Below the pieces are notes generated by a model. That model saw only the letters and a list, made by a program, of their open reading frames with translations. It did not search any database and was not told the origin of the DNA. A stretch of 8,614 nt of DNA from Candidatus Helarchaeota archaeon (lineage in GTDB: Archaea > Asgardarchaeota > Lokiarchaeia > Helarchaeales > HEL-GB-A). Where the stretch lies: the NCBI GenBank assembly GCA_013375405.1, contig JABXJU010000189.1:1-8614 (forward strand), in the 5' to 3' direction. Each line of letters opens with the position of its first letter. The stretch's first letter is position 1. The translations under genes and the position numbers were made by a program. Below are positions 5,331-8,614 of this stretch, one piece after another.

Positions 5331-7094
5331 TTAAGATAGTATTTCACGAAGTTCAAAGAGTAATTTATCAATTTTTGTTTTAGCCTTCTTGTGTCGGTTA
5401 TATAAATCTTTAGTTAATTTTTGGTATGCGACTACACTGATTTTTTTCCGGAGATAACGCTGCTCTAAGTTATATAAACCATCTTTTGCGCTTTGGCGTT
5501 CGGCTTCATTGATTTCTAATTCATTTATAACTTGAGCGAACCGGCCTCCTGCATTTCTCAGGGTAACTTTAAGTTCATCGATATCTTTATTTAACTCCAG
5601 TATTTTTCTTTCGGCGGTTTTGCGTTGGTTGCGATAAATCCGCTTTTTTATCTTACGCTTTTTTAAATTATCATCCAATTTTTCGATTTCAGTAATTAAA
5701 GAAATTTTTTCTTCGAATAATGAGCAGAACTCAAGTAGAATTGGTGTAGGAACAACAGTTGCTCGTTCAAATAGACGTTCTTTAAAAGGAAGAACCCGTT
5801 TAAACATCACGTAACAAGTACAAATTACCCCTAAAACTAAAATAAAGAATAGAGGACGAGCCAAAAAATGGAAGTATGATTTTGAGATATCGATTTCGAG
5901 TTCAATTACCTTAGAATTTGAGGGAGTTATATTGAATTCGTTGTATATTAAGATAAGATTGTTATCTACTGTATTAATTGAATCAACTGACGGAGAAATA
6001 TAATTAACAGATGCATCCTTAGGCAAAATTAAGGTGATCTCATAATTTTCTACTAAACAATCAAATTCTCCAAATAATATATCTAATTCTAATTTAATTT
6101 TATCCCCCGCCCTTTGACCATGATTAAGTAAAGGAATCCTATAAGTCACCCAATATATTGTACTTTCACCATATTGTAAGGTATATCTGGTAGCATCAAA
6201 ATTAACAGAAACAGTCTCAAGATCTTCTCCTGAACGCGAATATCTTAATGCGCCATATTTATCGTATACATTGAGATTTTCAGCTTCACTTGGAATATCA
6301 AATGAATAAACGTCAATGCGGAATCGTCCAACTGGGCCAAAATTTTCAATAAAATGTTCCTCAGTTACATAAATGTACCCCCAAAGATCAATCTGTAGTT
6401 CCCTTTTTATATAAGGAAACTTAATAGCGGAGAGATAAAAATCATATGCGAGATGGTGATCCGTTAGATTATAGCGGGAACTATATGGGGTAATATTATA
6501 TTTAGGGATGGTGATATTAGAGCCCAGTACCAAGGTAGATGAATAAGTGTTTCCAACGGGATCATAGATGGAAACTTTCGGATCGCACGTGATCGTGACA
6601 GAACAGTTTCGTATATCATATGGGGATGAAGGAAATTTAACGAAAGCAAAGTTGATATGCCCTTGTTTACCAGTACCGAAAGTCTGGCTGGTGTCCGTAG
6701 TTAAACCGATAAAGGTGATATTATTTTGAATCCAAGCAGTATCTCCACCAAAGAGTGGATTATCTAGATAAACTCGCCACTTAATTAAATTACTGCCATC
6801 ATAAGGGAGCTTTTCAAAAGATAATTTTTCAGACTCATTTCCGAATAAATCAAATGAGGCGATATTTGAGGTAAATTGATAGGGAACTGCAATAATAAGG
6901 GATGAAAGGGGGTCACCGCCTGTATTAATAAATGTGTATTCATCTGTCACTCTGAAAAGTTTATGGTAGGTGATATGGATTGTTCTATCTACCGAAACAA
7001 CTTCAAAAGGATCATTAGTGGCAGAAGTAGGTTGAATTAAAAATCCCAATAAAAACGAAAGGCAGAGGCACGTGATTATGAGTTTCTTTTTCAA
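5331..7094 (-). CDS. Ribophorin I (OST1/RPN1) homologue, oligosaccharyltransferase subunit-like
   Basis: This 587-residue protein has the whole ribophorin I plan. A signal peptide spans 1-25, with KKK and a hydrophobic core and likely cleavage after TSA. A beta-rich outer domain covers about 28-405, a membrane helix about 411-431, and a cytoplasmic helical coiled-coil tail about 436-587. Human RPN1 is 607 residues with the same order. Recalled resemblances: VSVDRTIHI...[12 protein letters not shown] near the start resembles the RPN1 opening DVKRTVDL...[30 protein letters not shown] (233-255) resembles [32 protein letters not shown] (353-361) resembles VKIILPEGA. The tail aligns almost to the last residue, both ending in K-ID-L...L. 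Seven Asn-X-Ser/Thr sites lie in the outer domain. In eukaryotes this subunit supports glycan transfer by STT3; its archaeal role is inferred. TTG 7094 is preceded by GAGG at eight bases. DUF2207-type proteins share the layout but fit less well. Confidence 0.88.
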   Translation of the reverse strand: [587 protein letters not shown]

Positions 7095-7102
7095 ATATTT
7101 AA

Positions 7103-7106
7103 CCTC
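7103..7106 (-). promoter_or_regulatory. Ribosome site supporting the TTG start of the ribophorin I-like gene
   Basis: GAGG on the minus strand lies eight bases before TTG 7094. The frame is closed by TAA at 7125-7127, and the residues after TTG begin a normal signal peptide (KKKLIITCL). TTG is therefore the best start. Confidence 0.65.
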
Positions 7107-7137
7107 AAATAATTCAGCTGTTCTTTAAACTTATTTA

Positions 7138-7145
7138 ATTATAAA
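7138..7145 (-). promoter_or_regulatory. TATA box of the ribophorin I-like gene
   Basis: TTTATAAT on the minus strand lies about 45 bases before TTG 7094, giving a leader of about 20 bases that includes the GAGG ribosome site. It is one half of the 274-base divergent region 7095-7368, which holds no further gene that I can support. Confidence 0.5.
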
Positions 7146-7311
7146 AGTAACTTCAAGATAAAGTACTTTTGGTGCAATCCATTTAAATTTTTTTCAGCAA
7201 AGTTCAGAATGAATAATAGAAAGGATAAATATTCGATTCAACGTCAGAATAACCGTGCGTTTTTTAATAAATAATTAAGAATAAATATGTTTGTACTAAT
7301 TGTTATTTGAA

Positions 7312-7363
7312 TTATAAAATTAATTTAACTTGAGGCAAAATTAAACGCAAAATTTCGGAAGGT
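7312..7363 (+). promoter_or_regulatory. TATA box and ribosome site of the glycosyltransferase gene
   Basis: TTATAAAAT at 7312-7320 is a good archaeal TATA box. A purine-rich GGAAGGT at 7357-7363 ends five bases before ATG 7369. The spacing fits transcription start near 7342 and a leader of about 25-30 bases. Confidence 0.5.
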
Positions 7364-7368
7364 ATATT

Positions 7369-8538
7369 ATGCATATTTTGTGTGTTGGTGGATTTAATTA
7401 TCCAGGATATTTTGGGGATTCCTCTAGGATTCCAATATTAGCGCGCTACCTGAGAAAGAAAGGCGTAAGAGTAAGTTTTTTATTACTGACCTACCCGAGA
7501 AAAGGTAAATTTCAGGGAAAAGAAATTATCGACCAAATTGAAATATACAGGCTTTTCCCCTACATATATCACGAAAAGTTAAGCTCACAATTAGTCAGAT
7601 TATTAAAACCATTGGATATTATGCATAATCCCTTTAGAATGATAAGAAAATTACATCAATTAATTAAAATCGAGAATTTTGATTTAGTATTGGGATTTAT
7701 GCCTCGTTTTACAGGGGGAGTTCCAGCTTCCTTATGTAAGAAGTATAAAATACCTTTTCTTCTAGATGTTTCAGATTTTGAATATTATACTCCTTTTTGG
7801 AGAATTTTTAGGCGAATAGATCGACTAGCTCTTTTTAAAGCAGATTTAATAACGGTTATTAATAGATTTGTAAAGAGTTATATAACAGAATTAGGGGTTT
7901 CTTCTAATCGAATTAAATACATTCCAAATGGAATAAATTTTCAATTATTCAATCCAAAAGTAAAAGGAAATGAAATACGACAAAAATATGATGATCGCCC
8001 AATTATATTACATGTAGGGGCATTTTATTCACTCAATCTAGTAATGGATGCAATGCCTTTAATTGTAGATGAAAATCCGGATGTATTATTTCTATTTGTT
8101 GGTCCACGTAATCGTGATTATTATGAAAATCTGGTGAGTAAAACAAAGTATAAAGATAATTTTACTTTTATTGAGTCTGTTCCTCATGAGAGAGTACCTG
8201 AATATATAGCAGCAACAGATATATGTATTCTTACTTTTAAAAAGAGTAAGTATACTGATTATTCCCAACCGTTCAAAATTCTAGAGTATTTAGCTTGTGG
8301 GAAGCCAATAATTTCTACAGATTTGTTGGGAGTAAGAGATATAGTAAAATCAAGTGATTTAACTGAATATCTCGTTCGAGATCCTACCTCTTTTGCGAAG
8401 AAAATAAATCAACTTCTCGCTGATAAATCTCTTCGGGAACAATTAGGGAAAATTGGGTATGAAATAGTTAAAATAAAGTATGATTGGGAAAAGATTACTA
8501 GTAAATTTATGATGCTCTGCGAAAAACTAATAAAATGA
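7369..8538 (+). CDS. GT4-family (GT-B fold) glycosyltransferase
   Basis: The 389-residue protein begins MHILCVGGFNYPG, a first beta strand and Gly-rich loop typical of GT-B enzymes. NGINFQLFNP (187-196) is the GT4 linker to the donor-binding half. ILHVGAFYSLN (213-223) and FLFVGPRNRDYYENL (241-255) are its nucleotide-sugar domain strands, and FKILEYLACGKPIIST (302-317) is the donor-site motif. E306 is the second Glu of the usual E-x7-E; the first is replaced by Tyr298, as in many GT4 members with the 'P-x-K-I/L-x-E-Y-L-A-x-G' pattern. The enzyme is retaining by family and has no membrane helix, so it would act at the cytoplasmic face on a nucleotide sugar. It is transcribed away from the ribophorin I-like gene. 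Extension of a lipid-linked N-glycan is plausible, but surface polysaccharide synthesis fits equally well. Confidence 0.88.
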   Translation: MHILCVGGFNYPGYFGDSSRIPILARYLRKKGVRVSFLLLTYPRKGKFQGKEIIDQIEIYRLFPYIYHEKLSSQLVRLLKPLDIMHNPFRMIRKLHQLIKIENFDLVLGFMPRFTGGVPASLCKKYKIPFLLDVSDFEYYTPFWRIFRRIDRLALFKADLITVINRFVKSYITELGVSSNRIKYIPNGINFQLFNPKVKGNEIRQKYDDRPIILHVGAFYSLNLVMDAMPLIVDENPDVLFLFVGPRNRDYYENLVSKTKYKDNFTFIESVPHERVPEYIAATDICILTFKKSKYTDYSQPFKILEYLACGKPIISTDLLGVRDIVKSSDLTEYLVRDPTSFAKKINQLLADKSLREQLGKIGYEIVKIKYDWEKITSKFMMLCEKLIK

Positions 8539-8567
8539 TTTATTTAGAGATTGATTAATAATATTTG

Positions 8568-8614
8568 TATATAATTAGAAACCTCGGAAAATCCAAATGA
8601 AATTACAGGTAAAT
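8568..8614 (+). other. Possible promoter and start of a further gene at the right edge
   Basis: A TATATAAT box at 8568-8575 is followed 21 bases later by ATG 8597, which opens MKLQVN before the window ends. That distance is near the archaeal TATA-to-start spacing, so a leaderless message is possible. Only six codons are visible, so this is a suggestion. Confidence 0.25.

Noticed and set aside
6464..6649. 61-codon ORF in another frame of the ribophorin I-like gene.
   Set aside because: It overlaps strongly supported coding sequence and has no independent ribosome site or family signal.
5331..7094. Reading the signal-peptide and coiled-coil protein as a DUF2207-type membrane protein.
   Set aside because: General layout fits, but specific segments and the tail, in order, resemble ribophorin I more closely; kept as the alternative.
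1..8614. CRISPR arrays, insertion sequences, attachment sites or prophage genes.
   Set aside because: No regularly spaced repeats, transposase, integrase or terminal inverted repeats were seen, and the tRNA 3' end is not duplicated nearby.

Overview
The window is AT-rich archaeal DNA, most likely from an Asgard archaeon (Lokiarchaeia-like is my best guess, by inference). Four things point there. A split tRNA-Gln gene carries bulge-helix-bulge introns. Genes have TATA-type promoters and TTG or GTG starts with GAGG-type ribosome sites. An ALG7/AglH-type lipid-linked-sugar initiator is present. Most tellingly, one gene encodes a full-length homologue of the eukaryotic oligosaccharyltransferase subunit ribophorin I. 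I could not run any database search, so family calls rest on motifs read by eye.

Layout. Positions 1-2542 hold a minus-strand gene string read from right to left: an ALG7/AglH-like GlcNAc-1-phosphate transferase, a small two-helix membrane protein one base downstream, and a NodB-type polysaccharide deacetylase that runs off the left edge. From about 2543 to 2715 lies a divergent promoter region. Two plus-strand genes follow: a Trm112-family zinc protein with a long central insert, and a left-handed beta-helix acyltransferase with an extra C-terminal domain. Downstream of these is a decayed second copy of the 3' part of the Trm112-like gene (about 4551-4728). Next come a minus-strand tRNA-Gln(TTG) gene containing two introns and an encoded CCA, a minus-strand 2[4Fe-4S] ferredoxin, and the minus-strand ribophorin I homologue. 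A second divergent promoter region (7095-7368) separates it from a plus-strand GT4 glycosyltransferase. Another gene may start at the right edge.

How the genes may work together. The transferase would begin a lipid-linked glycan on the cytoplasmic face of the membrane. The GT4 enzyme could extend it, and the acyltransferase and deacetylase could modify it. The ribophorin I-like protein would belong to the complex that transfers glycan to Asn-X-Ser/Thr sites outside the cell. This grouping is an inference from proximity: the genes are in several transcription units, and no STT3 catalytic subunit is in the window. The Trm112-like protein, ferredoxin and tRNA are probably unrelated neighbours.
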